From Sanderia malayensis (Eukaryota; Cnidaria; Scyphozoa; Semaeostomeae; Pelagiidae): a DNA stretch of 64,000 bases. The stretch covers positions 124,001-188,000 of the forward strand of contig RQOL01000521.1 of NCBI GenBank assembly GCA_013076295.1, read 5' to 3'. The translations under genes were made by a program, and so were the position numbers. How positions within the stretch are numbered: position 1 is the first letter of the stretch; every line of letters begins with the position of its first letter. Under the pieces are notes generated by a model that saw only the letters and a list, made by a program, of their open reading frames with translations, did not search any database and was not told the DNA's origin. Positions 40,401 to 53,300 of the stretch are shown piece by piece.

Positions 40401-42219
40401 TGACTTCCCACTTTTTCTTGATTTCCCACTTTTTCTTCACTTCCCACTTTTTCTTGACTTCCCACTTTTTCTTGACTTCCCACATTTGATGACTTCCCAC
40501 TTTTCATGACCTCCCACTTTTCATGACTTCCCACTTTTCATGACTTCCCACTTTCAGTGACTTCCCACTTTTGATGACTTCCCACGTTGTCTTGTTTTCC
40601 CACTTTTGATGACTTCCCACTTTTTCTTGACTTTCCACTTTATCTTGACTTCCCACTTTTTCTTGACTTCCCATCTTCTCTTGACTGCCCAGTTTTAACG
40701 ACTTCCCACTTTTTCTTCACTTCCCACTTTTTCTTTACTTCCCACCTTCTCTTGACTGCCCAGTTTTAATGACTTGCCACTTTTGCTTGATTTCCCACTT
40801 TTTCTTGACTGCCCACTTTTTCTTGACTTCCCACTTTTTCTTGAGTTTCCACTTTTTCATTTCTTCTCATCTTCTTATGACTGCCCAGTTTTGATGGCTT
40901 CCCACTTCTTCTTAACTTCCCCTATTTTCTTGACTTCCCATTTTTTCTTCACTGCCCACTTTTAAGGACTTCCCACTTTTTCTTCATTTACCACTTTTGA
41001 TTATTACCAATTTTGATGACTTGCCACTTTTGATGACCTCCCACTTTCGGTGACTTCCCACTTTTGATGACTTCCCACTTTTTATTGTTTTCCCACTTTT
41101 GATGACTTCCCACTTTCGGCGTCTTCCCACTTTTGATGATTTCCACGTTAGGTGTCTTCACACTTTGGTAACTTCCAAAGTTTTCTTCACTTCCCACTTT
41201 TTCTTGACTTCCTTTTTTTTCTTCACTGCCCACTTTTAAAGAGTTCCCATATTTTCTTGATTTCCCACTTTTTCTTCACTTCCCACTTTTTCCAGACTTA
41301 CCACTTTTGATGACTTCCCACTTTTTCTTGACTTTCCACTTTATCTTGACTTCCCACTTTTTCTTGACTTCCCATCTTCTCTTGACTGCCCAGTTTTAAC
41401 GACTTCCCACTTTTTCTTCACTTCCCACTTTTTCTTTACTTCCCACCTTCTCTTGACTGCCCAGTTTTAATGACTTCCCACTTTTTCTTGATTTCCCACT
41501 TTTTCTTCACTTCCCACTTTTTCTTGACTTCGCACTTTTGATGACTTCCACGTTTCCTTGACTTTCCACTTTATCTTTACTTGCCCCTTTTTCTTTATTT
41601 CCCGCTTTTGATGATTCCCATTTTTGGTGACCTCCAACTTTTTCTTGAAATCCCATTTTTGTTTATTTCCCAATTTGTATGAGTTCCCACTTTTTCTTGG
41701 CCTCCCACATTTTCTTGACCTCCCACATTTGCTGACTTTCTACTTTTCTTCACTTCCCAGTTTTAGCAACTTCCCACTTTTTCTTCACTTCCCACTTTTT
41801 CTTTACTTCCCACCTTCTCTTGACTGCCCAGTTTTAATGACTTGCCACTTTTGCTTGATTTCCCACGTTTTCCTCACTGTCCACTTTTTCTTGACTTCCC
41901 ACATTTGATGACTTCCCACTTTTCATGACCTCCCACTTTTCATGACTTCCCACTTTTCATGACTTCCCACTTTCAGTGACTTCCCACTTTTGATGACTTC
42001 CCACTTTCGGTGACTTCTCACTTTTGATGACTTCCCACTTTTGATGACTTCCCACTTTTTCTTCCTTTCCCACTTTTGATGACTTCCCAATTTTCATGAC
42101 TTCCCACTTTTGATGATTTCCACGTTAGGTGACTTCAAACTTTGGTAACTGCCAAAGTTTTCTTCACTTCCCACTTTTTCTTGACTTCCCATTTTTTCTT
42201 CACTGCCCACTATTAAAGA

Positions 42220-44849
42220 GTTCCCACTTTTTCTTGATTTCCCACTTTTTCTTCACTTCCCACTTTTTCTTGACTTCCCACTTTTTCTTGACTTCCCACA
42301 TTGATGACTTCCCACTTTTCATGACCTCCCACTTTTCATGACTTCCCACTTTTCATGACTTCCCACTTTCAGTGACTTCCCACTTTTGATGACTTCCCAC
42401 GTTGTCTTGTTTTCCCACTTTTGATGACTTCCCACTTTTCATGACTTCCCACTTTTGATGACTTCCCACTTTCGGTGACTTCCCATTTTTGATGACTTCC
42501 CACTTTTGATGACTTCCCACTTTTCTACCTTTCCCACTTTTGATGACCTCCCACTTTTCATGACTTCCCACTTTTTATGATTTCCACGTTAGGTGACTTC
42601 AAACTTTGGTAACTTCCAAAGTTTTCTTCACTTCCCACTTTTTCTTGACCTCCCATTTTTTCTTTACTGCCCACTATTGAAGAGTTCCCACTTTTTCTTG
42701 ACTTCCCATATTTTCTTGACTTTCCACTTTTTATTTATTTCCCAATTTCTCTTGACTGGCCTCTTTTGATGACTTCCCACTTTTGATGACCTCCCATTTT
42801 TCGTGACTTCCCACGTTTGATGACTTCCAACTTTTGATGACTTCCACGTTTCCTTGACTTTCCACTTTATCTTTACTTGCCCCTTTTTCTTTTTTTCCCA
42901 CTTTTGATGATTCCCATTTTTGGTGACTTCCCCACTTTTCTTGAAATCCCATTTTTGTTTATTTCCCAGTTTGTATGAGTTCCCACTTTTTCTTGACCTC
43001 CCACATTTTCTTGACCTCCCACATTTGCTGACTTTCCACTTTTCTTCACTTCCCAGTTTTAACAACTTCCCACTTTTTCTTCACTTCCCACTTTTCTTTA
43101 CTTCCCACCTTCTCTTGACTGCCCAGTTTTAATGACTTGCCAGTTTTGCTTGATTTCCCACTTTTTCCTCACTGCCCACTTTTTCTTGACTTCCCACATT
43201 TGATGACTTCCCACTTTTCATGACCTCCCACTTTCAGTGACTTCCCACTTTTGACGACTTCCCACGTTTTCTTGTTTTCCCACTTTTGATGACTTCCCAC
43301 TTTTCATGACTTCCCACTTTTGATGACCTCCCACTTTCGGTGACTTCCCACTTTTGAAGACTTCCCACTTTTGATGACTTCCCACTTTTTCTTCTTTTCC
43401 CACTTTTGATGACTTCCCAATTTTCATGACTTCCCACTTTTGATGATTTCCACGTTAGGTGACTTCAAACTTTGGTAACTTCCAAAGTTTCTTCACTTCC
43501 CACTTTTTCTTGACTTCCCATTTTTTCTTCACTGCCCACTATTAAAGAGTTCCCACTTTTTCTGGATTTCCCACTTTTTCTTCACTTCCCACTTTTTCTT
43601 GACTTCCCACTTATTCTTAATGTCCCATTTTTGGTGACTTCCCACTTGACTTCCAGCATTTGATGACTTCCCACTTTTCATGACTTCCCACTTTTTTTTG
43701 TTTTCCCACTTTTGATGACCTCCCACTTTTCATGACTTCCCACTTTCGATGACTTCCACGTTAGGTGACTTCAAACTTTGGTAAGTTCCAAAGTTTTTTC
43801 CACTTCCCTCTTTTCATGACTTCCCACTTTTGATGACTTCCACGTTAGGTGACTTCCAACTTTAGTAACTTCCAAAGTTTTCCTCACTTCCCCTATTTTC
43901 TTGACTTCCCATTTTTTCTTCACTGCCCACTTTTAAGGACTTCCCACTTTTTCTTCATTTCCCATTGTTGATTATTACCAATTTTGATGACTTGCCACTT
44001 TTGATGACCTCCTACTTCCGGTGACTTCCCACTTTTAATGACTTCCGACTTTTTATTGTTTTCCCACTTTTGATGACCTCCCACTTTTCATGACTTCCCA
44101 CTTTCGATGACTTCCACGTTAGGTGACTTCAAAATTTGGTGAGTTCCAAAGTTTTCTCCACTTCCCACTTTTCATGACTTCCCACTTTTGATGACTTCCA
44201 CGTTAGGTGACTTCAAACTTTGGTAACTTCCAAAGTTTTCCTCACTTCCCCCTTTTCTTGACTTCCCATTTTTTCTTCACTGCCCACTTTTAAGGACATC
44301 CCACTTTTTCTTCATTTCCCACTTTTGATTATTACCAATTTTGATGACTTGCCACTTTTGATGACGTCCCACTTTCGGTGACTTCCCACTTTTCATGACT
44401 TCCCACTTTTTATTGTTTTCCCACTTTTGATGACCTCCCACTTTTCATGACTTCCCACTTTTGATGACTTCCACGTTAGGTGACTTCAAACTTTGGTAAC
44501 TTCCAAAGTTTTCTTCACTTCCCATTTTTTCTTCACTTCCCACATTTGATGACTTCCCACTTTTGATGACCTCCCACTTTCGGTGCCTTTCCACTTTTGA
44601 TGACTTCCCACTTTTTATTGTTTTCCCACTTTTGATGACTTCCCACTTTCGGCGTCTTCCCACTTTTGATGATTTCCACGTTAGGTGTCTTCAAACTTTG
44701 GTAACTTCCAAAGTTTTCTTCACTTCCCACTTTTTCTTGACTTGCCATTTTTTCTTCACTGCCCACTTTTAAAGAGTTCCCATTTTTTCTTGATTTCCCA
44801 CTTTTTCTTCACTTCCCACTTTTTCTAGACTTCCCAGTCTTGATGACTT
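42220..44849 (+). repeat. 2,629-bp higher-order repeat, copy 1
   Basis: This copy is directly followed by a second one at an offset of 2,628-2,629 bp over its whole length (for example 43218 to 45847, 44445 to 47074). Shared private variants include CCTACTTCCGG or CCCACTTCCGG near 44011 and 46641 and the CGGTGCCTTTCC marker near 44581 and 47213. The right edge is marked by CCCAGTCTTGATGAC. Confidence 0.9.
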
Positions 44850-47478
44850 CCCACTTTTTCTTGATTTCCCACTTTTTCTTCACTTCCCACTTTTTCTTGA
44901 CTTCCCACTTTTTCTTGACTTCCCACATTGGATGACTTCCCACTTTTCATGACCTCCCACTTTTCATGACTTCCCACTTTTCATGACTTCCCACTTTCAG
45001 TGACTTCCCACTTTTGATGACTTCCCACGTTGTCTTGTTTTCCCACTTTTGATGACTTCCCACTTTTCATGACTTCCCACTTTTGATGACTTCCCACTTT
45101 CGGTGACTTCCCATTTTTGATGACTTCCCACTTTTGATGACTTCCCACTTTTTCTACCTTTCCCACTTTTGATGACCTCCCACTTTTCATGACTTCCCAC
45201 TTTTTATGATTTCCACGTTAGGTGACTTCAAACTTTGGTAACTTCCAAAGTTTTCTTCACTTCCCACTTTTTCTTGACCTCCCATTTTTTCTTTACTGCC
45301 CACTATTGAAGAGTTCCCACTTTTTCTTGACTTCCCATATTTTCTTGACTTTCCACTTTTTATTTATTTCCCAATTTCTCTTGACTGGCCTCTTTTGATG
45401 ACTTCCCACTTTTGATGACCTCCCATTTTTCGTGACTTCCCACGTTTGATGACTTCCAACTTTTGATGACTTCCACGTTTCCTTGACTTTCCACTTTATC
45501 TTTACTTGCCCCTTTTTCTTTTTTTCCCACTTTTGATGATTCCCATTTTTGGTGACTTCCCACTTTTTCTTGAAATCCCATTTTTTTTTATTTCCCAGTT
45601 TGTATGAGTTCCCACTTTTTCTTGACCTCCCACATTTTCTTGACCTCCCACATTTGCTGACTTTCCACTTTTCTTCACTTCCCAGTTTTAACAACTTCCC
45701 ACTTTTTCTTCACTTCCCACTTTTTCTTTACTTCCCACCTTCTCTTGACTGCCCAGTTTAATGACTTGCCAGTTTTGCTTGATTTCCCACTTTTTCCTCA
45801 CTGCCCACTTTTTCTTGACTTCCCACATTTGATGACTTCCCACTTTTCATGACCTCCCACTTTCAGTGACTTCCCACTTTTGACGACTTCCCACGTTTTC
45901 TTGTTTTCCCACTTTTGATGACTTCCCACTTTTCATGACTTCCCACTTTTGATGACCTCCCACTTTCGGTGACTTCCCACTTTTGAAGACTTCCCACTTT
46001 TGATGACTTCCCACTTTTTCTTCTTTTCCCACTTTTGATGACTTCCCAATTTTCATGACTTCCCACTTTTGATGATTTCCACGTTAGGTGACTTCAAACT
46101 TTGGTAACTTCCAAAGTTTCTTCACTTCCCACTTTTTCTTGACTTCCCATTTTTTCTTCACTGCCCACTATTAAAGAGTTCCCACTTTTTCTTGATTTCC
46201 CACTTTTTCTTCACTTCCCACTTTTTCTTGACTTCCCACTTATTCTTAATGTCCCATTTTTGGTGACTTCCCACTTGACTTCCCACATTTGATGACTTCC
46301 TACTTTTCATGACTTCCCACTTTTTTTTGTTTTCCCACTTTTGATGACCTCCCACTTTTGATGACTTCCCACTTTCGATGACTTCCACGTTAGGTGACTT
46401 CAAACTTTGGTAAGTTCCAAAGTTTTTTCCACTTCCCTCTTTTCATGACTTCCCACTTTTGATGACTTCCACGTTAGGTGACTTCCAACTTTAGTAACTT
46501 CCAAAGTTTTCCTCACTTCCCCTATTTTCTTGACTTCACATTTTTTCTTCACTGCCCACTTTTAAGGACTTCCCACTTTTTCTTCATTTCCCATTGTTGA
46601 TTATTACCAATTTTGATGACTTGCCACTTTTGATGACCTCCCACTTCCGGTGACTTCCCACTTTTAATGACTTCCGACTTTTTATTGTTTTCCCACTTTT
46701 GATGACCTCCCACTTTTCATGACTTCCCACTTTCGATGACTTCCACGTTAGGTGACTTCAAAATTTGGTGAGTTCCAAAGTTTTCTCCACTTCCCACTTT
46801 TCATGACTTCCCACTTTTGATGACTTCCACGTTAGGTGACTTCAAACTTTGGTAACTTCCAAAGTTTTCCTCACTTCCCCCTTTTCTTGACTTCCCATTT
46901 TTTCTTCACTGCCCACTTTTAAGGACATCCCACTTTTTCTTCATTTCCCACTTTTGATTATTACCAATTTTGATGACTTGCCACTTTTGATGACGTCCCA
47001 CTTTCGGTGACTTCCCACTTTTCATGACTTCCCACTTTTTATTGTTTTCCCACTTTTGATGACCTCCCACTTTTCATGACTTCCCACTTTTGATGACTTC
47101 CACGTTAGGTGACTTCAAACTTTGGTAACTTCCAAAGTTTTCTTCACTTCCCATTTTTTCTTCACTTCCCACATTTGATGACTTCCCACTTTTGATGACC
47201 TCCCACTTTCGGTGCCTTTCCACTTTTGATGACTTCCCACTTTTTATTGTTTTCCCACTTTTGATGACTTCCCACTTTCGGCGTCTTCCCACTTTTGATG
47301 ATTTCCACGTTAGGTGTCTTCAAACTTTGGTAACTTCCAAAGTTTTCTTCACTTCCCACTTTTTCTTGACTTGCCATTTTTTCTTCACTGCCCACTTTTA
47401 AAGAGTTCCCATTTTTTCTTGATTTCCCACTTTTTCTTCACTTCCCACTTTTTCTAGACTTCCCAGTCTTGATGACTT
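44850..47478 (+). repeat. 2,629-bp higher-order repeat, copy 2
   Basis: This is the tandem partner of 42220-44849, with only scattered substitutions. One is ACATTGGATGAC near 44926 opposite a shorter ACATTGATGAC in copy 1. It ends at the second CCCAGTCTTGATGAC marker near 47465, after which the sequence switches to a different monomer order. Confidence 0.9.
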
Positions 47479-50177
47479 CCCACTTTTTCTTGACTTTCCA
47501 CTTTATCTTGACTTCCCACTTTTTCTTGACTTCCCATCTTCTCTTGACTGCCCAGTTTTAACGACTTCCCACTTTTTCTTCACTTCCCACTTTTTCTTTA
47601 CTTCCCACCTTCTCTTGACTGCCCAGTTTTAATGACTTGCCACTTTTGCTTGATTTCCCACTTTTTCTTGACTGCCCAGTTTTTCTTGACTTCCCACATT
47701 TGATGACTTCCCACTTTCGGTGACTTCCCACTTTTGATGACTTCCCATTTTTTCCTGACTTTCCACTTTTTCTTTACTTCTCATCTTCTCTTGACTGCCC
47801 AGTTTTAATGACTTCCCACTTTTTCTTGATTTCCCACTGTTTCTTCACTTCCCACTTTTTCTTGACTTCGCACTTTTGATGACTTCCCACGTTTCCTTGA
47901 CTTTCCACTTTATCTTTACTTGCCCCTTTTTCTTTATTTCCCACTTTTGATGATTCCCATTTTTGGTGACTTCCCACTTTTTCTTGAAATCCCATTTTTG
48001 TTTATTTCCCAATTTGTATGAGTTCCCACTTTTTCTTGACCTCCCACATTTGCTGACTTTCCACTTTTCTTCACTTCCCAGTTTTAATGACTTCACACTT
48101 TTTCTTGAATTCCCACTTTTTCTTCACTTCCCACTTTTTCTTGACTTCGCACTTTTTCTTCACTTCCACTTTTTCTTGACTTCCCACTTTTCTTGAGTTT
48201 CCACTTTTATTTTTCTTCTCATCTTCTTATGACTGCCCAGTTTTGATGGCTTCCCACTTCTTCTTAACTTCCCATTTTCTCTTCACTTCCCACATTTGAT
48301 GACTTCCCACTTTTCATGACTTCCCACTTTTTCTTCACTTCCCACTTTTTCTTGACTTCCTATTTTTTCTTCACTGCCCACTTTTAAAGAGTTCCCACTT
48401 TTTCTTGATTTCCCACTTTTTCTTCACTTCCCACTTTTTCTTGACTTCCCACATTTGATGACTTCCCACTTTTCATGACCTCCCACTTTTCATGACTTCC
48501 CACTTTTCATGACTTCCCACTTTCAGTGACTTCCCACTTTTGATGACTTCCCACGTTTTCTTGTTTTCCCACTTTTGATGACTTCCCACTTTTCATGACT
48601 TCCCACTTTTTCTTCACTTCCCACTTTTTCTTGACTTCCTATTTTTTCTTCACTGCCCACTTTTAAAGAGTTCCCACTTTTTCTTGATTTCCCACTTTTT
48701 CTTCACTTCCCACTTTTTCTTGACTTCCCACATTTGATGACTTCCCACTTTTCATGACCTCCCACTTTTCATGACTTCCCACTTTTCATGACTTCCCACT
48801 TTTGATGACTTCCCACTTTCGGTGACTTCCCACTTTTGATGACTTCCCACTTTTGATGACCTCCCACTTTTTCTTCCTTTCCCACTTTTGATGACCTCCC
48901 ACTTTTCATGACTTCCCACTTTTGATGATTTCCACGTTAGGTGACTTCAAACTTTGGTAACTTCCAAAGTTTTCTTCACTTCCTACTTTTTCTTGACCTC
49001 CCATTTTTTATTCACTGCCCACTATTGAAGAGTTCCCACTTTTTCTTGACTTCCCATATTTTCTTGACTTTCCACTTTTTATTTATTTCCCATTTTCTCT
49101 TGACTGGCCTCTTTTGATGACTTCCCACTTTTGATGACCTCCAATTTTTCGTGATTTCCCACGTTTGATGACTTCCAACTTTTGATGACTTCCCACTTAT
49201 TCTTAAAGTCCCATTTTTGGTGACTTCCCACTTGACTTCCCACATTTGATGACTTCCCACTTTTCATGACTTCCCACTTTTTTTTGTTTTCCCACTTTTG
49301 ATGACCTCCCACTTTTCATGACTTCCCACTTTTGATGACTTCCACGTTAGGTGACTTCCAACTTTGGTATCTTCCAAAGTTTTCCTCACTTCCCCTATTT
49401 TCTTGACTTCCCACTTTTTCTTGACTTCCCACTTTTGATGATTTTCAACTTTTGATGGCTTCCCATTTCTTCTTGACTTCCCATTTTTTCTTGACTTCCC
49501 ACATTTGATGACTTCCCACTGTTCATGACTTCCCACTTTTTCTTAACTTCCCACTTTTGATGAGTCCCAATTTTGATGACTTCCCACTTTAATGACTTCC
49601 CACTTTTTCTTCACTTCCCACTTTTTCTTTACTTCCCACCTTCTCTTGACTGCCCAGTTTTAATGACTTGCCACTTTTGCTTGATTTCCCACTTTTTCTT
49701 GACTGCCCATTTTTTTTTGACTTCCTACATTTGATGACTTCCCACTTTCGGTGACTTCCCACTTTAATGACATCCCACTTTTTCTTGACTTTCCACTTTT
49801 TCTTTACTTCTCATCTTCTCTTGACCGCCCAGTTTTAATGACTTCCCACTTTTTCTTGATTTCCCATTTTTTCTTCACTTCCCACTTTTTCTTGACTTCC
49901 CACTTTTGATGACTTTCCACGTTTCCTTGACTTTCCACTTTATCTTTACTTGCCCCTTTTTCTTTATTTCCCCTTTAATGACTTCCAACTTTTGATGACT
50001 TCCCACTTTTTCTTGAAATCCCATTTTTTGTGACTTCTTACTTTTCATGAGTTCCCACTCTTTGTTCACTACCCACTTTTTCTCTACTTCCCATCTCCTC
50101 TTGACTGCCCAGTTTTAATGACTTCCAACTTTTGCTTGATTTCCCACTTTTTCTTGACTTCCCACTTTTTCTTGACT
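46674..50177 (+). repeat. ~3.5-kb higher-order repeat, copy 1
   Basis: This copy aligns to 50178 onward at offsets of 3,504-3,505 bp up to about 51.0 kb, 3,434 bp to about 52.0 kb (a 71-bp loss in copy 2) and about 3,402 bp beyond. It overlaps the end of the 2,629-bp repeat because the last 0.8 kb of that unit was reused as the start of the next. The junction near 50177 joins two C-G variant monomers in register. Confidence 0.83.
48321..48800 (+). repeat. 279-bp local tandem duplication
   Basis: The rare CTTCCTATTTTTTCTTC monomer occurs at 48361 and 48640, exactly 279 bp apart, inside near-identical flanks. The same pair occurs in the next higher-order copy at 51797 and 52076, also 279 bp apart. 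The local duplication therefore preceded duplication of the 3.5-kb unit. The 53.69-kb copy has only one. Confidence 0.85.
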
Positions 50178-53100
50178 TCCGACTTTTTATTGTTTTCCCA
50201 CTTTTGATGACCTCCCACTTTTCATGACTTCCCACTTTCGATGACTTCCACGTTAGGTGACTTCAAAATTTGGTGAGTTCCAAAGTTTTCTCCACTTCCC
50301 ACTTTTCATGACTTCCCACTTTTGATGACTTCCACGTTAGGTGACTTCAAACTTTGGTAACTTCCAAAGTTTTCCTCACTTCCCCCTTTTCTTGACTTCC
50401 CATTTTTTCTTCACTGCCCACTTTTAAGGACATCCCACTTTTTCTTCATTTCCCACTTTTGATTATTACCAATTTTGATGACTTGCCACTTTTGATGACG
50501 TCCCACTTTCGGTGACTTCCCACTTTTCATGACTTCCCACTTTTTATTGTTTTCCCACTTTTGATGACCTCCCACTTTTCATGACTTCCCACTTTTGATG
50601 ACTTCCACGTTAGGTGACTTCAAACTTTGGTAACTTCCAAAGTTTTCTTCACTTCCCATTTTTTCTTCACTTCCCACATTTGATGACTTCCCACTTTTGA
50701 TGACCTCCCACTTTCGGTGCCTTTCCACTTTTGATGACTTCCCATTTTTTATTGTTTTCCCACTTTTGATGACTTCCCACTTTCGGCGTCTTCCCACTTT
50801 TGATGATTTCCACGTTAGGTGTCTTCAAACTTTGGTAACTTCCAAAGTTTTCTTCACTTCCCACTTTTTCTTGACTTGCCATTTTTTCTTCACTGCCCAC
50901 TTTTAAAGAGTTCCCATTTTTTCTTGATTTCCCACTTTTTCTTCACTTCCCACTTTTTCTAGACTTCCCAGTCTTGATGACTTCCCACTTTTTCTTGACT
51001 TTCCACTTTATCTTGACTTCCCACTTTTTCTTTACTTCCCACCTTCTCTTGACTGCCCAGTTTTAATGACTTGCCACTTTTGTTTGATTTCCCACTTTTT
51101 CTTGACTGCCCAGTTTTTCTTGACTTCCCACATTTGATGACTTCCCACTTTCGGTGACTTCCCACTTTTGATGACTTCCCATTTTTTCCTGACTTTCCAC
51201 TTTTTCTTTACTTCTCATCTTCTCTTGACTGCCCAGTTTTAATGACTTCCCACTTTTTCTTGATTTCCCACTGTTTCTTCACTTCCCACTTTTTCTTGAC
51301 TTCGCACTTTTGATGACTTCCCACGTTTCCTTGACTTTCCACTTTATCTTTACTTGCCCCTTTTTCTTTATTTCCCACTTTTGATGATTCCCATTTTTGG
51401 TGACTTCCCACTTTTTCTTGAAATCCCATTTTTGTTTATTTCCCAATTTGTATGAGTTCCCACTTTTTCTTGACCTCCCACATTTGCTGACTTTCCACTT
51501 TTCTTCACTTCCCAGTTTTAATGACTTCACACTTTTTCTTGATTTTCCACTTTTTCTTCACTTCCCACTTTTTCTTGACTTCGCACTTTTTCTTCACTTC
51601 CCACTTTTTCTTGACTTCCCACTTTTTCTTGAGTTTCCACTTTTATTTTTCTTCTCATCTTCTTATGACTGCCCAGTTTTGATGGCTTCCCACTTCTTCT
51701 TAACTTCCCATTTTCTCTTCACTTCCCACATTTGATGACTTCCCACTTTTCATGACTTCCCACTTTTTCTTCACTTCCCACTTTTTCTTGACTTCCTATT
51801 TTTTCTTCACTGCCCACTTTTAAAGAGTTCCCACTTTTTCTTGATTTCCCACTTTTTCTTCACTTCCCACTTTTTCTTGACTTCCCACATTTGATGACTT
51901 CCCACTTTTCATGACCTCCCACTTTTCATGACTTCCCACTTTTCATGACTTCCCACTTTCAGTGACTTCCCACTTTTGATGACTTCCCACGTTTTCTTGT
52001 TTTCCCACATTTGATGACTTCCCACTTTTCATGACTTCCCACTTTTTCTTCACTTCCCACTTTTTCTTGACTTCCTATTTTTTCTTCACTGCCCACTTTT
52101 AAAGAGTTCCCACTTTTTCTTGATTTCCCACTTTTTCTTCACTTCCCACTTTTTCTTGACTTCCCACATTTGATGACTTCCCACTTTTCATGACCTCCCA
52201 CTTTTCATGACTTCCCACTTTTCATGACTTCCCACTTTCAGTGACTTCCCACTTTTGATGACCTCCCACTTTTTCTTCCTTTCCCACTTTTGATGACCTC
52301 CCACTTTTCATGACTTCCCACTTTTGATGATTTCCACGTTAGGTGACTTCAAACTTTGGTAACTTCCAAAGTTTTCTTCACTTCCTACTTTTTCTTGACC
52401 TCCCATTTTTTATTCACTGCCCACTATTGAAGAGTTCCCACTTTTTCTTGACTTCCCATATTTTCTTGACTTTCCACTTTTTATTTATTTCCCATTTTCT
52501 CTTGACTGGCCTCTTTTGATGACTTCCCACTTTTGATGACCTCCAATTTTTTTGTGATTTCCCACGTTTGATGACTTCCAACTTTTGATGACTTCCCACT
52601 TATTCTTAAAGTCCCATTTTTGGTGACTTCCCACTTGACTTCCCACATTTGATGACTTCCCACTTTTCATGACTTCCCACTTTTTTTTGTTTTCCCACTT
52701 TTGATGACCTCCCACTTTTCATGTTTTCCCACTTTTTATGACTTCCACGTTAGGTGACTTCCAACTTTGGTAACTTCCAAAGTTTTCCTCACTTCCCCTA
52801 TTTTCTTGACTTCCCACTTTTTCTTGACTTCCCACTTTTGATGATTTTCAACTTTTGATGGCTTCCCATTTCTTCTTGACTTCCCATTTTTTCTTGACTT
52901 CCCACATTTGATGACTTCCCACTGTTCATGACTTCCCACTTTTTCTTAACTTCCCACTTTTGATGAGTCCCAATTTTGATGACTTCCCACTTTAATGACT
53001 TCCCACTTTTTCTTCACTTCCCACTTTTTCTTTACTTCCCACCTTCTCTTGACTGCCCAGTTTTAATGACTTGCCACTTTTGCTTGATTTCCCACTTTTT

Positions 53101-53300
53101 CTTGACTGCCCATTTTTTTTTGACTTCCTACATTTGATGACTTCCCACTTTCGGTGACTTCCCACTTTAATGACATCCCACTTTTTCTTGACTTTCCACT
53201 TTTTCTCTACTTCTCATCTTCTCTTGACCGCCCAGTTTTAATGACTTCGCACTTTTTCTTGATTTCCCATTTTTTCTTCACTTCCCACTTTTTCTTGACT
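50178..53300 (+). repeat. ~3.5-kb higher-order repeat, copy 2
   Basis: This is the second copy of the 3.5-kb unit. It includes the fifth CGGTGCCTTTCC marker near 50715, the CCCACTGTTTCTTCAC variant near 51270 (matching 47836) and the 279-bp internal duplication. It is followed at 53300-55300 by a rearranged third copy that begins like 47.53 kb and then jumps to the order seen at 48.23 kb. Confidence 0.82.
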
